DNA of 64,000 nucleotides from SIRX01 sp965213905 (GCA_965213905.1 OZ243922.1:682001-746000); one strand, 5' to 3'; positions 16,247-24,962 are shown, counted from the first letter of the stretch. The notes: generated by a model from the letters alone, not told the origin. Numbers and translations: made by a program.

Positions 16247-17013
16247 CGTGAGACCTCTTCCAGGGCGCGGACCCACTCACGAGGTTCTTCGAGGCGGCCC
16301 GTCAAGAACTCCAGGTAGGCGGCACGCACCGCCGCGGCGTCTTCTAACCCGCGCCCTCCTTGCAGCCACTCTTCAGGCAAAAGTTCGACGATGCCGGCCA
16401 GAACTTCCGGGCTCAGTATTCGTGCCAGGGCGTCGTCGGCTTCGAGGATCGAGGTGGCAAAAGGTAGCAGGACGTGATCCCGGGCAGCGGCGAACGGGCG
16501 TTTGCTTGCCGCCCGCCAGTCCTTCCCGGCGTGATGGAAGTACAGGGCCGCGCCGTGGTCTATAAGCCAGAGCCGGCCGTGCCACTGAAGCAGGTTGGTG
16601 TTGCGCGGTGTGCGGTCCACGTTCGTTACCAGGGCGTCGAACCACAAGATACGGGAGGCGAGTCCGGCGTCCGGCGGGTTTACGAGCGGGTCGAAGCCCA
16701 GGGAGCCGGGAAGGTAGTCGAGGGCGAGGTTCAAGCCGGTGCTCGCCCGGATCAAATCTTGAATCTCCGGGTCCGGCTCGGCCCGGGCCAGCGCCGGGTC
16801 GAGATCCACCAGCACCAACTCCGGCACGGACAGCCCCAAGTGACGGGCGATCTCCCCGGCCACTACCTCCGCCACGAGCGCCTTCGGCCCCTGCCCCGCC
16901 CCCCGAAACTTGAGCACATAAGTCCCCAGATCATCCGCCTCCACGATAGCCGGCAGCGACCCGCCCTCCCGCAGCGGCGTAACGTAGCGCGTGGCCCTGA
17001 CCGTCCTTAGCAA
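16243..17013 (-). CDS. HipA-like kinase-fold protein (no HipB partner)
   Basis: 256 residues if TTG 17013 is used (MLRTVRATRYVTPLREGGS-type N terminus typical of the family); GTG 17043 is the alternative and overlaps the response regulator. The protein has a HipA-like phosphotransferase fold: ADDLGTYVLKFRGAG (ATP-site lysine in VLKF), LWFDALVTNVDRTPRNTN (catalytic-loop Asp with NVDRTPRN), and LIDHGAAL (metal-binding Asp). It is shorter than HipA and has no N-subdomain or HipB antitoxin, so it belongs to the stand-alone HipA-like group paired with DUF3037. Substrate unknown. Confidence 0.78.
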   Translation of the reverse strand: MLRTVRATRYVTPLREGGSLPAIVEADDLGTYVLKFRGAGQGPKALVAEVVAGEIARHLGLSVPELVLVDLDPALARAEPDPEIQDLIRASTGLNLALDYLPGSLGFDPLVNPPDAGLASRILWFDALVTNVDRTPRNTNLLQWHGRLWLIDHGAALYFHHAGKDWRAASKRPFAAARDHVLLPFATSILEADDALARILSPEVLAGIVELLPEEWLQGGRGLEDAAAVRAAYLEFLTGRLEEPREWVRALEEVSR

Positions 17014-17017
17014 ACCA

Positions 17018-17680
17018 TCAATCCCGCCGCACGACGCCCTCACGCCAGGCGTAGACGGCGGCCTGGGTGCGATCGGCGAGGTGGAGCTTGCCGAGGATGT
17101 TCGAGACGTGGCTTTTTATGGTCTTCTCGCTCAGGTAGAGCTTACCGGCGATCTCGGCGTTGCCCAGCCCTTCCGCGATTAGCTTGAGGACTTCCATCTC
17201 CCGGTCGGAGAGTTCGTGGAAAACGTTTGGGGCGTCGCGGCGGGCGCCGTGTAGCTCCCGGACCACGCGGGCCGCCACGCGAGGATGGAGTACCGCTTCC
17301 CCGGCGGCGGCTTTGCGGACGGCGTCGGCGAGCTCTTCCGGCCCGATCTCCTTGAGCACGTACGATAAAGCGCCGGCCCGAATCGCCGGAAAGACGTGCT
17401 CGTCGTCGTGGTAGGAAGTCAGCATGACGACGTTGGTGCGCGGGGAGCGGGCGGTGAGGCGGCGGGTTGCTTCGACGCCGTCCATACCGGGCATTATGAG
17501 GTCCATGAGGGCCACGTCGGGGGCGTGCTCGGCGGCGCACCGGACGGCTTCTTCGCCGCTTTCGGCCTCGGCTATTACGGAGATGTCGGGTTGGGTTTCG
17601 AGAAACGCCCGGACGCCCTGGCGCACGAGGGCGTGGTCGTCTACGAGGAGTACGGTCGTCTGTTCTAACGGTTTGTCCAC
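17018..17680 (-). CDS. NarL/LuxR-family response regulator
   Basis: 220 residues. Receiver domain ~8-125: acidic Asp14-Asp15, phosphoacceptor Asp60 (LMDLIMPGMDG), the conserved Thr/Ser (VVMLTSYHDD) and Lys (YVLKE). The C-terminal LuxR helix-turn-helix (~150-215) reads ELSDREMEVLKLIAEGLGNAEIAGKLY and then SEKTIKSHVSNILGKL. Its start overlaps the kinase stop by 16 bp, so it is translated with its cognate sensor. This LiaR/NarL-like pair typically responds to cell-envelope stress in Gram-positives; targets are not apparent. Confidence 0.92.
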   Translation of the reverse strand: MDKPLEQTTVLLVDDHALVRQGVRAFLETQPDISVIAEAESGEEAVRCAAEHAPDVALMDLIMPGMDGVEATRRLTARSPRTNVVMLTSYHDDEHVFPAIRAGALSYVLKEIGPEELADAVRKAAAGEAVLHPRVAARVVRELHGARRDAPNVFHELSDREMEVLKLIAEGLGNAEIAGKLYLSEKTIKSHVSNILGKLHLADRTQAAVYAWREGVVRRD

Positions 17681-19191
17681 GGCAACCAGGATCTCTCGCC
17701 TTTCTCTTCTTTAGAAGGTTTGGCTAGCGGGCATAGGCAGGTTACGCGCGTTCCCCGGCCCGGCACGCTCTCGACGTTTACGTGGCCGCCGAGTTTTACC
17801 AAGCGCTCGCGCATGCTCCGCAAGCCGAAGCCCTCGTCCGGGTTCCTCTCCGGCGCGAAGCCGACCCCGTCGTCGGTAACGCGGAGGGTCAGGTTCTCGG
17901 CGGTGTAGATCAGATCCACCTCGGCTTTCTCCGCCTCGCTGTGCTTGGTAACGTTTGCCAGGGCTTCTTGGGCGACCCGGAAGATGGCCTGCTCGGTCTC
18001 CAGGAGAATTTCGCGCTCGCCGCGGGAGTGAAACTCCGCCGGGATCTCACTGCGCTCCGACCACTTGGCGGTGTACTCCCCGAGCGCGGCGGAGAGCCCT
18101 TTGTCTTCCAGGGCCGCCGGGCGCATCTCGTGGATGAGGACGTTGAGTTCTTTCTGCGCGCCCTGCACGAGATCCGTGGCCTGAAAGAGGTGCTCCTCCG
18201 CGGCCTCCGGGTTCTGTTCTATGAGGGACCGCGCCGTGGCGATCTGGAGCGAAGTTGCGAAAACTTGCTGCTTGACGGAGTCGTGGAGGTCGCGGGCGAA
18301 GCGGTTACGGGCTTCGAGGGTGGCAAGTTCCTGACGGGTCTGGAGCAGGGTTTCGAGTTCGCCGGCCATCTGGTTGAGCCCGCGGGAGAGTTGCCCGAGC
18401 TCGTCCTTAGAGCGGTCTTTGGTTTTTACGGAGAAGTCCCCGCCACCCCAGGACTTGGCGGCCTCGGCCAGGCGCTTCAGGCGCCGGGTAAGTCCTTGGG
18501 CCGTTATAAAGCCGAAGATCGTGCCGAGCAGGGCCGCCGGGATGGACAGCGCGATCACGCTGACCCCAATAGCCCAGGCCAGGGGGGCGGCTATGTCGGG
18601 CAACTGGACGCTGTTCGTCACCATCCCGACGACCCGATCCCCGTCCTTTATCGGCATCACCGCGTGCATCAGGTTGCCTTCTCCACGGCCGGATAGCCTT
18701 CCCGGATCCTCTTCCCCTTCTAACGCCCGGTCTATTAGAGGCGTTAGCCCATCGTATCCTCGGGCCTCGAACCTTTCTCCTTCAGATAAACCGTCTACTT
18801 CGGGCACCGAGACCATCAGGTTGCCCCCGTCGTCGAGCACGAACGTCTGCCCGTCTTCCGGGCCAAAGTTGACGTTGGCGTTTTCCTGGCCGTCCTCGAT
18901 CTCTTCTCCACCGTTCTCCGATCCGGGGCCGGCAATATAGCTCCGTAAGTCCTGCCGCATCTTTTCGAGATCCGGGTCCGGCCGGGAGAAGTTAGATTCC
19001 AATTCGGGAACCAGCGTATCTCTTATATCTCCGGCCAGGAACTGCGGTAGCGCGGAAGAAGAGTAGATAAAGATGACGACCACGGCTACTACCAATATCT
19101 CTAGGACCAGCAGCGCCACCACCGTAACCAGCGTGTAGCTGAGCGTCAGCTTCCACCGCAGCCGCCGCAAAGAGAATATGCTGGTTTTCAC
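17665..19191 (-). CDS. HisKA_3-type sensor histidine kinase
   Basis: 508 residues from GTG 19191 (GAAGG 7 bases upstream); a longer frame to 19275 lacks an SD. TM1 is ~15-45, followed by an extracytoplasmic sensor domain of ~150 residues rich in acidic residues, TM2 (~200-230), HAMP (~230-285), a dimerisation/phosphoacceptor helix with His303 (RDLHDSVKQQ) and an HATPase domain (DDGVGFAPE, GFGLRSMRERLVKLGG). The DLHDSVKQQ box and 'GLRSMRERV' end place it with LiaS/NarX-type kinases. It phosphorylates the regulator encoded by the overlapping next gene. The periplasmic domain has no recognised ligand fold. Confidence 0.92.
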   Translation of the reverse strand: MKTSIFSLRRLRWKLTLSYTLVTVVALLVLEILVVAVVVIFIYSSSALPQFLAGDIRDTLVPELESNFSRPDPDLEKMRQDLRSYIAGPGSENGGEEIEDGQENANVNFGPEDGQTFVLDDGGNLMVSVPEVDGLSEGERFEARGYDGLTPLIDRALEGEEDPGRLSGRGEGNLMHAVMPIKDGDRVVGMVTNSVQLPDIAAPLAWAIGVSVIALSIPAALLGTIFGFITAQGLTRRLKRLAEAAKSWGGGDFSVKTKDRSKDELGQLSRGLNQMAGELETLLQTRQELATLEARNRFARDLHDSVKQQVFATSLQIATARSLIEQNPEAAEEHLFQATDLVQGAQKELNVLIHEMRPAALEDKGLSAALGEYTAKWSERSEIPAEFHSRGEREILLETEQAIFRVAQEALANVTKHSEAEKAEVDLIYTAENLTLRVTDDGVGFAPERNPDEGFGLRSMRERLVKLGGHVNVESVPGRGTRVTCLCPLAKPSKEEKGERSWLPWTNR

Positions 19192-19444
19192 GGATAACCT
19201 TCCATAGCCCTGCAAGTTTAGTCCTAAGCCCACCGTAACGCATCCGTCCAGCGGCGCAGAACGATTAGGTCTCAAGGCCGATGCTCCGAGAAAATCGGGG
19301 TGAGACCGCGATTAGTAGAAAGTAGAGCATGAAATCCATCGTTCGAGGGGAGCGTGGTTCTCCCGTTGTTCTGAAGCTCGGATCGCCCGGACGCGGCGCA
19401 CGCAAAACACCCGGATCAAAGCAACAAAGGGAGTGAGAAATGAG

Positions 19445-19468
19445 CGCAAACAAGAAAATTTGTTTGCG
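19445..19468 (+). promoter_or_regulatory. 9-bp perfect hairpin ahead of the conserved leader
   Basis: CGCAAACAA (19445-19453) and TTGTTTGCG (19460-19468) form a perfect stem around a 6-base loop. The hairpin sits directly upstream of the conserved leader element of the Yip1 gene. It is either the first helix of the leader RNA or an operator. Confidence 0.55.
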
Positions 19469-19586
19469 GAGTGAACGCAGTTGGTTCCGGCGGACCACCC
19501 GAATTACTCCCCCGGACCGATGGCAGGACGTGCGCCGCGAAATAAGCTCATCTCGTAGGCTAGAGAGCGTAGAGAAGGAGTTGGCG
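19469..19586 (+). promoter_or_regulatory. conserved structured leader, copy A (candidate ydaO-like c-di-AMP riboswitch)
   Basis: This leader shares with the region upstream of the DUF4870 gene (26823-26940, minus strand) an identical 16-mer CCCCCGGACCGATGGC (19509-19524), the block TAAGCTCA (19543-19550), GTAGGC (19555-19560) and AGAGCG...AAGGAG. The spacing from the 16-mer to the ATG is identical (78 bases). The GGTTCC/GGACC stretch can pair as a hairpin. AGCTCAYC..GTAGGC resembles the conserved 3' segment of actinobacterial ydaO/yuaA (c-di-AMP) riboswitches as I recall it; the usual GGGGTGAATC block is not seen. Function is inferred. Confidence 0.5.
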
Positions 19587-20258
19587 ATGCGAACGGATGA
19601 ACAGAACTATGGCGTGGCGGGAGGAGATCCCGGTGAAGGCCCAGGTGGGGCATCCACCGGCTCCACGACGGCGGAGTTCACCTACACCGATCCTGTACAG
19701 AGCTTCGTGGGCACGGTCAGGGATCTGATTACCCGGCCTGTCGGCTTTTTCCGGGGCATAGCGCGTCGGGGAGACTTTGTGAACCCCCTGATCTTCGCCG
19801 TGGTCTGCACCGTGATCTCGGCAGCAATCGGCGGCTTTCTAGGAATACTGTACGCCATCGTGGGCATAGGAGACGGGGGCGTCGGGGGGGCAGTCGGGGC
19901 CTTTGTGGCCTCTATATTCTTCACGCCAATCATCTCTGCGGTAGCGTTGTTCGTCTGCGCCGGCATCGTGCACTTGCTGGTCGCCCTGATAATCAAGCCC
20001 GCGGATACCGGTTTTGAGGCCACGTTCCGGGTAGTTTCTTACACAAGCGTTGCGCAACTCGCAAGCTGGGTCCCGATACTAGGACCACTGGTGGCCTTTG
20101 TAGCTTCCGTAACCCTGTCTATTGTTGGTGTCCGGGAAGTTCACGAAACGACGACCGGCAAGGCTGCGCTCGTGATCCTGATCCCCGCCGCGGTGGCACT
20201 GCTGGTAGCGCTATTCCTTATCGTGGTAGTTGGTGTCTTGTTCTTCGCCGCACAATAA
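19587..20258 (+). CDS. Yip1-domain membrane protein
   Basis: 223 residues from ATG 19587 (AAGGAG at 19575-19580). The frame stays open to an ATG at 19440, but that stretch is the conserved leader and is not counted. A soluble N-terminal tail (TDEQNYGVAGG, Gly-rich) comes first. A Yip1-type domain then starts at ~50: DPVQSFVGTVRDLITRPVGFFRGI, followed by five hydrophobic segments with the SYTSVAQLASWVPILGP motif. Function in bacteria is unknown; envelope or osmotic roles are guessed for the family. The N-terminal NYGVA motif recurs in the DUF4870 protein that has the same leader, suggesting co-regulated partners. Confidence 0.82.
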   Translation: MRTDEQNYGVAGGDPGEGPGGASTGSTTAEFTYTDPVQSFVGTVRDLITRPVGFFRGIARRGDFVNPLIFAVVCTVISAAIGGFLGILYAIVGIGDGGVGGAVGAFVASIFFTPIISAVALFVCAGIVHLLVALIIKPADTGFEATFRVVSYTSVAQLASWVPILGPLVAFVASVTLSIVGVREVHETTTGKAALVILIPAAVALLVALFLIVVVGVLFFAAQ

Positions 20259-20426
20259 GCGAAGTCCCCGCGGCCATCCGGTGTTTGGAAGAAAGACCCA
20301 CCAAAGAAAAAGTCGTCACCGTGTGAGACGCGTCCGGCGAGCTCGTCGATCATTCGGCATAGAGTACCTGCTCCTTGTAGCGCAGGTACTTTGTGCCGGC
20401 TGGGAGCCGGAAGTGTGTTCCAGCTT

Positions 20427-21839
20427 CTAGCGCACTTTGGTGCGGCTGGATTCACCCCAGCACTCCACGTTGCGCAGGCCGCGGATGTTGTCTACGTGGA
20501 AAGTGGGGTCCTCTCCCGCCCGGCGCTGTCTCAAGTAATCACGCAGGGCGGCGAAAGCTATCCTCCCGAGAAGCAGTATCGCAACAAGGTTCACTATAGC
20601 CATTGAGCCCATGAACATGTCGGCGAGCGCCCAGACCAGCTCCAGCTCGGCCACCGATCCGAAGAACACGAGCCCCAACACCGCTATTCGGTAGTAGAAG
20701 AGCCAGCGCCGGTCGTCGGTTATAAACTCGGTGTTTGTCTCGCCGTAGTAGTTGCCGATTATGGAGCTGAAGGCGAACATCAGGATGGCGACCGCGATAA
20801 AGCTCGGCGCCCAGGCTCCTATCTGGGTCTCCAGGGCCTCCTGCGTGAGCGTGATGCCGGAGGCCTCCTCCGCGTCGTAGAGGCCGGAGAACAAAATGAT
20901 AAACGCCGTGGAGGTGGCGACGAGCAGGGTATCGGTAAACACGCCGAGCGTTTGGACAAGCCCCTGCTTTACCGGGTGGGAGACCGACGCCGTGGCCGCC
21001 GCGTTCGGGGCGCTCCCCATACCCGCCTCGTTCGAGAAGAGCCCGCGGCTTATGCCCTGCCTCAAGGCCGCCGCAACCCCGCCGCCGATGGCTTCCCGGA
21101 GCCCGAAAGCATCGGAGATGATGAGCCAGAAAACGGCCGGTATCTGGGTGAAATTCATGATCATTATGTAGAGCGCCATGACGATGTAGACGACCGCCAT
21201 AACCGGGACGAGCACCTGGGCGACCTTCGAAATGCGCTGCACGCCGCCGAATATGACGAGCGCCGTAAAGACGGTCAGCAGAATACCCAAAACCACCCGG
21301 GGAACCCCGTAAGCCGACTCGACGGCCAGGGAGATCGTGTTCGCCTGGACCGAGCTGAAGATGAGGCCGAAGGTAAACGTTATGAGGATGGCGAACAGTA
21401 TGCCCATCCAGCGTTGGCCGAGGGCTTTCTCCATGTAGTAGGCAGGTCCGCCCCGAAACTGCTGGCCGTCGGGGACCTTATAGATCTGGGCCAACGTGCT
21501 CTCCACGAACGCCGATGCCGCGCCCAAAAGGGCTATAACCCACATCCAAAACACCGCACCGGGACCGCCGACGGCTATCGCGAGCGCCACGCCGGCAAGG
21601 TTTCCCGTCCCGATCCTGGAGGCCGCGCCGATGCAGAAAGCGCCGAACGAGGAGATACCCTGTCCCCCCGGGCCGCGCGTCAGGTCCGTAATGACGCGGA
21701 ACATCTCTTTAAAGAGCCTGAACTGGACGAAATCCGAGCGGACCGTGAAATAAATACCCGCCCCGATCAGCATCACGATCAAGAGGTAGGACCAGAGTAG
21801 GTTGTTGACCCCCCCGACCAGAGCTTCTATGGCACCCAA
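20427..21839 (-). CDS. AGCS-family alanine/glycine:cation symporter
   Basis: 470 residues from TTG 21839 (GGGGGTG upstream; MGAIEALVGGVNN fits family N termini); ATG 21875 is a longer alternative. Imports alanine or glycine with Na+ or H+. About 10-11 spans. AGCS signatures: GAFCIGAASRIGTGNLAGVA, GGPGAVFWMWVIALLGAAS, GQQFRGGPAYYMEKALG and GISRGLFSNEAGMGSAP. No glycine riboswitch was found upstream. Downstream (20259-20426) lies a convergent intergenic stretch with small hairpins (CGCAC/GTGCG near 20428-20442) that may terminate both this gene and Yip1. Confidence 0.92.
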   Translation of the reverse strand: MGAIEALVGGVNNLLWSYLLIVMLIGAGIYFTVRSDFVQFRLFKEMFRVITDLTRGPGGQGISSFGAFCIGAASRIGTGNLAGVALAIAVGGPGAVFWMWVIALLGAASAFVESTLAQIYKVPDGQQFRGGPAYYMEKALGQRWMGILFAILITFTFGLIFSSVQANTISLAVESAYGVPRVVLGILLTVFTALVIFGGVQRISKVAQVLVPVMAVVYIVMALYIMIMNFTQIPAVFWLIISDAFGLREAIGGGVAAALRQGISRGLFSNEAGMGSAPNAAATASVSHPVKQGLVQTLGVFTDTLLVATSTAFIILFSGLYDAEEASGITLTQEALETQIGAWAPSFIAVAILMFAFSSIIGNYYGETNTEFITDDRRWLFYYRIAVLGLVFFGSVAELELVWALADMFMGSMAIVNLVAILLLGRIAFAALRDYLRQRRAGEDPTFHVDNIRGLRNVECWGESSRTKVR

Positions 21840-22072
21840 ATCACACCCCCGTCTACCTGATTCCAGAGCCCACATCTCGCAGGATGCACACCCTGCCGAT
21901 GGCGCATCCTACGCTATCCAAAGGTTCGGGGCTAGAGGTTATGCACGTACAGCTAGAGGATACACCGGGGGTGGAGCCTCCAGTTTACTCCTCGCTAAAA
22001 GTGCTGACGAGGCCGTAGGAAAGAGCATCGGGTCCCGGGGACCGAAAACGGCTGGGCCTGTGGGACAACAGG

Positions 22073-23260
22073 CTACTTTTCCGGTTTGGTGTTTCGGAAG
22101 GGCAGTTGAGACAGCTTGCGCAAGACGAATTCGAACGGCCCCTGCGAAAAGCGTTGGAGCCAGAGGTGCGAGAAGCCGACGAGCAAGCCGAAGATCGCGA
22201 ACATGAGCCCAAGCGTACCGGCGGCGCCCACTTGGCCGGATAGGCCGAAACCCCAGCCGTAGAAGGTGATCGAGGCTAGCACGTTCTGCAGGACGTAGCA
22301 GCTCAGGGCCATCCTCCCCACCTCGGCCAGGCGGTCGGCGAGCCAGCCCGACCACCCGCGCTCCAGGAGCAGCGCGACGAGGCCTATGTAACCGGCCGAC
22401 AGGACCGGGGCAAACAGGTAGCGGACCGGGACCTCGAACAGGTAGCCCGGCACGAACTGCAAGAGGTTGAGCGGCACGCCGAGCAACAGGCCCCACCGGA
22501 GCATCTTCCGGCGCAGCCGGCGCCCGTTCTCGTCACCGGAGAAGGCACCGGAGCGCATCAGCCGCACGCCGAGCAGGAAGAGGAAAATGCTCATTGGGAT
22601 GATAGCGACCGCTTCGATCCGGTAGACAAAGAAGTTGTCCAGCCGGTAAGAGACTTGTTCGGGCCACGGTTCCGACGTATAAATCCTCGCAGACTCTTCG
22701 CCGAACAACTCTACAGACGCCCCATCCACCTCGCCGGAGGTTAGGACGAACGCGACCGCCACGGACGCGAGGCCGAAGAAGAAAACGTGGATACCGCCGG
22801 AAACCCACATCGCCCGCTTTATAAACCGGTCGCCCTTGCCGACCATAAAAGCGACGATGGGCGCCACGACCGCGTAGCCCATCAAGATATCGAACTCGAA
22901 AACCAGCAGGTAGTGCAGAAACCCCTCGAAAAGCAGCAATACCGAGCGCCAAACGTACCGCATCGGCCACCGCAACCCGCGCCGGCGGGCCGACTGGTAC
23001 TGGATCTCCAGCCCCACCCCAAATAGAATCGTCAGCAGCCCCAAAAACTTTCCGTTCGTAAAGAACGTCGTCAAAGCCACCAAAAACTCGCCCCACGAAG
23101 CCCACCACGAACCACCGAAGACAGCGGCTCCCTCCCCCAGCCCTACCAGCGAGAACAGCCAGATGTTGGTTCCTAAAGTTCCGAATATGGCGACGCCCCG
23201 CAAAACATCGAGGAGCCGTATACGTCTCGGACCCGCTGCGCCGGGCTCTCCTCTACCCAT
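22073..23260 (-). CDS. DUF418 (YeiB-like) multi-pass membrane protein
   Basis: 395 residues from ATG 23260 (a GTG codon precedes it). About ten spans. It opens with RIRLLDVLRGVAIFGTLGTNIW, the N-terminal signature shared by YeiB-like DUF418 and acyltransferase-3-like families. A C-terminal DUF418 block (~230-390) contains RLAEVGRMALSCYVLQN and FGLLVGFSHLWLQRFSQGPFE. Related proteins are proposed to be envelope or biosynthesis-associated transporters, with no firm activity. It is flanked by gene-poor DNA on both sides (21.88-22.07 and 23.26-23.47 kb, where I see only weak dyads). Confidence 0.85.
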   Translation of the reverse strand: MGRGEPGAAGPRRIRLLDVLRGVAIFGTLGTNIWLFSLVGLGEGAAVFGGSWWASWGEFLVALTTFFTNGKFLGLLTILFGVGLEIQYQSARRRGLRWPMRYVWRSVLLLFEGFLHYLLVFEFDILMGYAVVAPIVAFMVGKGDRFIKRAMWVSGGIHVFFFGLASVAVAFVLTSGEVDGASVELFGEESARIYTSEPWPEQVSYRLDNFFVYRIEAVAIIPMSIFLFLLGVRLMRSGAFSGDENGRRLRRKMLRWGLLLGVPLNLLQFVPGYLFEVPVRYLFAPVLSAGYIGLVALLLERGWSGWLADRLAEVGRMALSCYVLQNVLASITFYGWGFGLSGQVGAAGTLGLMFAIFGLLVGFSHLWLQRFSQGPFEFVLRKLSQLPFRNTKPEK

Positions 23261-23466
23261 CACACGATACCCCCGGTGAACCTACCTGCCGAATAAGCCA
23301 AAACATGACGGCCTATTTGGCAGCACGAAACCAACTATGCCCATGATCCACATCACCATGCCATGCGACCCGCCCACGCACCGCCCACGCACCGCCCGCG
23401 CAGCTTCTCGAAACGACCCTTCAGCCGGAAGCCGGACAATGCGTACGCCACTAGCAGCCGGGCAAC

Positions 23467-23907
23467 CTAACGTGCAGCGAAATCTACGCCGACTGCGACG
23501 AGGACCGCGATGGCTATAGCGTAAACGATGATGCTAACGAGCGAAGAGACGAGTAGCTTCGTCCGGTTCATACCGCCAACCCTCGCCATCGCAGCGATGA
23601 CCCACACGCCCACGACGGGCGTCATCAGCAGCACGAATAGCGGGCCGTAACGGTTCATGTAGCCCCGATACTTCTCCGACGAGGTGCGCTTCTCCAGCCA
23701 GTTCCGGAGGCGGCCTATCCGCATGAGCTGTTTGTAGAAGACGAGAACCACCGGCACGGCCATGAAGTTGCCGAACACCGGCCAGAACACGGCCGAGAAG
23801 TAGTCGAGCCGCATCCCGATAGCAGCGGGGACGGCCAGGTAGATTTCGAAGTACGGAAAGAACCCTAAAAACCAGGCCGTGGCCGCCTTGACTATATAAT
23901 CGGTCAT
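23467..23907 (-). CDS. small multidrug export-family membrane protein (COG2426 type)
   Basis: 146 residues from ATG 23907; the open frame extends to 24000 without support. Four membrane spans. Family features: FFPYFEIYLAVPAAIGMRLDY (conserved acidic residue in the first helix region), FWPVFGNFMAVPVVL, and PLFVLLMTPVVGVWVIAAMARVGGMN. The family name 'small multidrug export' is historical; a transport substrate is not established. Codon use matches the host chromosome. Confidence 0.7.
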   Translation of the reverse strand: MTDYIVKAATAWFLGFFPYFEIYLAVPAAIGMRLDYFSAVFWPVFGNFMAVPVVLVFYKQLMRIGRLRNWLEKRTSSEKYRGYMNRYGPLFVLLMTPVVGVWVIAAMARVGGMNRTKLLVSSLVSIIVYAIAIAVLVAVGVDFAAR

Positions 23908-24013
23908 CTCGTTCTCTACCCGCCACCCGTACCGGCTGGTTTCCCGGAAAAAGCCCCATACGTCGACCAGGCGGTGTCTATCGCGAAAACGGCGAACCAC
24001 CCCTGCAGCTTCT

Positions 24014-24259
24014 TCACGCTCCGTCCTCGATCAACACGCACCTTTTGAATTCGCCGAAAAGGTAGGGAGACCTCCGCTTTCACCGGCTCCACTCTCCGTC
24101 ATAGATCTCAACTTGCAGACTCGTCTCCGGGAGCGTTTCCCGCTCGTCGCCCTGACGACCATCCACCAAAAGCCGGGCACAAGAACGCACCAACCCGGAG
24201 TCGTCCGGCTCTACCCCTATCCAATGGCCGTGGGGATTCATGCCGTACAGTTCACCCAT
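24014..24259 (-). pseudogene. decayed paralogue of the neighbouring wHTH-tailed gene
   Basis: Starts at ATG 24259 behind a strong AGAGGAG. The first ~50 codons (ARLLVDGRQGDER...VEIYDGE) align with residues ~20-60 of the intact gene at 24450-24962 (TRLRLFVDGFSIDER...GELHDGE). Then the frame breaks. PVKAEVSLPF appears in another frame, after which the original frame resumes with FGEFKRCVLIEDGA and TGA at 24014-24016. The intact paralogue has PVTAEVGIGFFGEVTRCVVVENGA across the same stretch. The wHTH half is missing. Two compensating indels plus truncation mark a dead duplicate. A reference set may call only 24080-24304. Confidence 0.6.
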
Positions 24260-24449
24260 CTGTGCTCCTCTCTTTCGAATGCCCGTTCGAACTCTGGCCC
24301 CCACGAAGTGCCGTTACGCCTCGCCCATACGACCACCTCCCCCGACGTACTCGAACGAACCGCGGGCGACAGTTGAACCTTTACTGCCGACGTAAAAAGG
24401 TTGATGATGTCTAACAACCCAAACCCGAGCAGCGAGGCCGACAACACGC

Positions 24450-24962
24450 TCACGATCCTTCTATCTCTTTTCCACCGGGGCTACCCGGCAACACATAGAC
24501 CAGCGCACCGCCCTCCCGCTCGACCGTCAGGTGCCCCCCACCGGCCAGTTCCGAGAGCAACGCGTCCGCCTCCCGCACCGACAGCGAAGTCATTATCGCC
24601 GCCTCGGCGGGCGTTATGCGACCCTCATTCTCACTCATAGCCTCCAACAACTCGCGGTCCTCACTCGCCGGTGCCGAGGGACGGCCCTGCGCCCCGAGCA
24701 GGGGGTACTCCGCCCCGTTTTCGACGACGACGCAACGGGTCACCTCCCCGAAAAATCCTATGCCGACCTCGGCCGTTACCGGACGGGCGCGCTCCCCGTC
24801 GTGAAGCTCACCCTGCAAACGCACCTCACCCCAAACGGCATACCGCTCGTCGATGGAGAAACCGTCAACGAACAACCGCAAGCGGGTAACCAGTATGAGC
24901 GCGTTGTCCACCTCGACCTCGACATTGTGACCCCTGCGGGTGGTGCCGTACCTGTTGGGCAT
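24450..24962 (-). CDS. unknown protein with C-terminal winged-helix-like domain, divergent from TetR
   Basis: 170 residues; ATG preceded by AGGAGG 8 bases upstream. The N-terminal ~85 residues are beta-rich (LRLFVDGFSIDERYAVWGEV, VTAEVGIGFFGEVTRCVVV). The C-terminal ~60 residues look like a winged helix (ITPAEAAIMTSLSVREADALLSELAGGG, then LTVEREGGALVYVL). Family not recognised. It is transcribed divergently from a TetR gene across a 76-bp gap with two palindromes, so it is probably the repressor's target. A likely promoter on this strand is TTGCTA-17 bp-TATAAA between 25040 and 25010. Confidence 0.65.
   Translation of the reverse strand: MPNRYGTTRRGHNVEVEVDNALILVTRLRLFVDGFSIDERYAVWGEVRLQGELHDGERARPVTAEVGIGFFGEVTRCVVVENGAEYPLLGAQGRPSAPASEDRELLEAMSENEGRITPAEAAIMTSLSVREADALLSELAGGGHLTVEREGGALVYVLPGSPGGKEIEGS

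Noticed and set aside
16243..17013. HipAB toxin-antitoxin system
   Set aside because: No HipB-like HTH gene is adjacent and the protein lacks the full HipA N-subdomain; the partner is DUF3037.
19440..19586. N-terminal extension of the Yip1 protein from ATG 19440
   Set aside because: The stretch matches the leader of another gene with indels that break codon phase, and a good SD precedes ATG 19587. An uORF or extension cannot be fully excluded because an SD-like GGGAG also precedes 19440.
21840..21990. Glycine riboswitch upstream of the AGCS transporter
   Set aside because: AGCS genes often have one, but no GGGAGAG/GGCAA-type aptamer core was seen, only a GGATGC/GCATCC dyad.
24238..24453. 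71-residue minus-strand ORF between the wHTH gene and its decayed paralogue
   Set aside because: It overlaps the SD and start of the pseudogene and has no recognisable domain; the GTGA overlap with the upstream stop may be chance.
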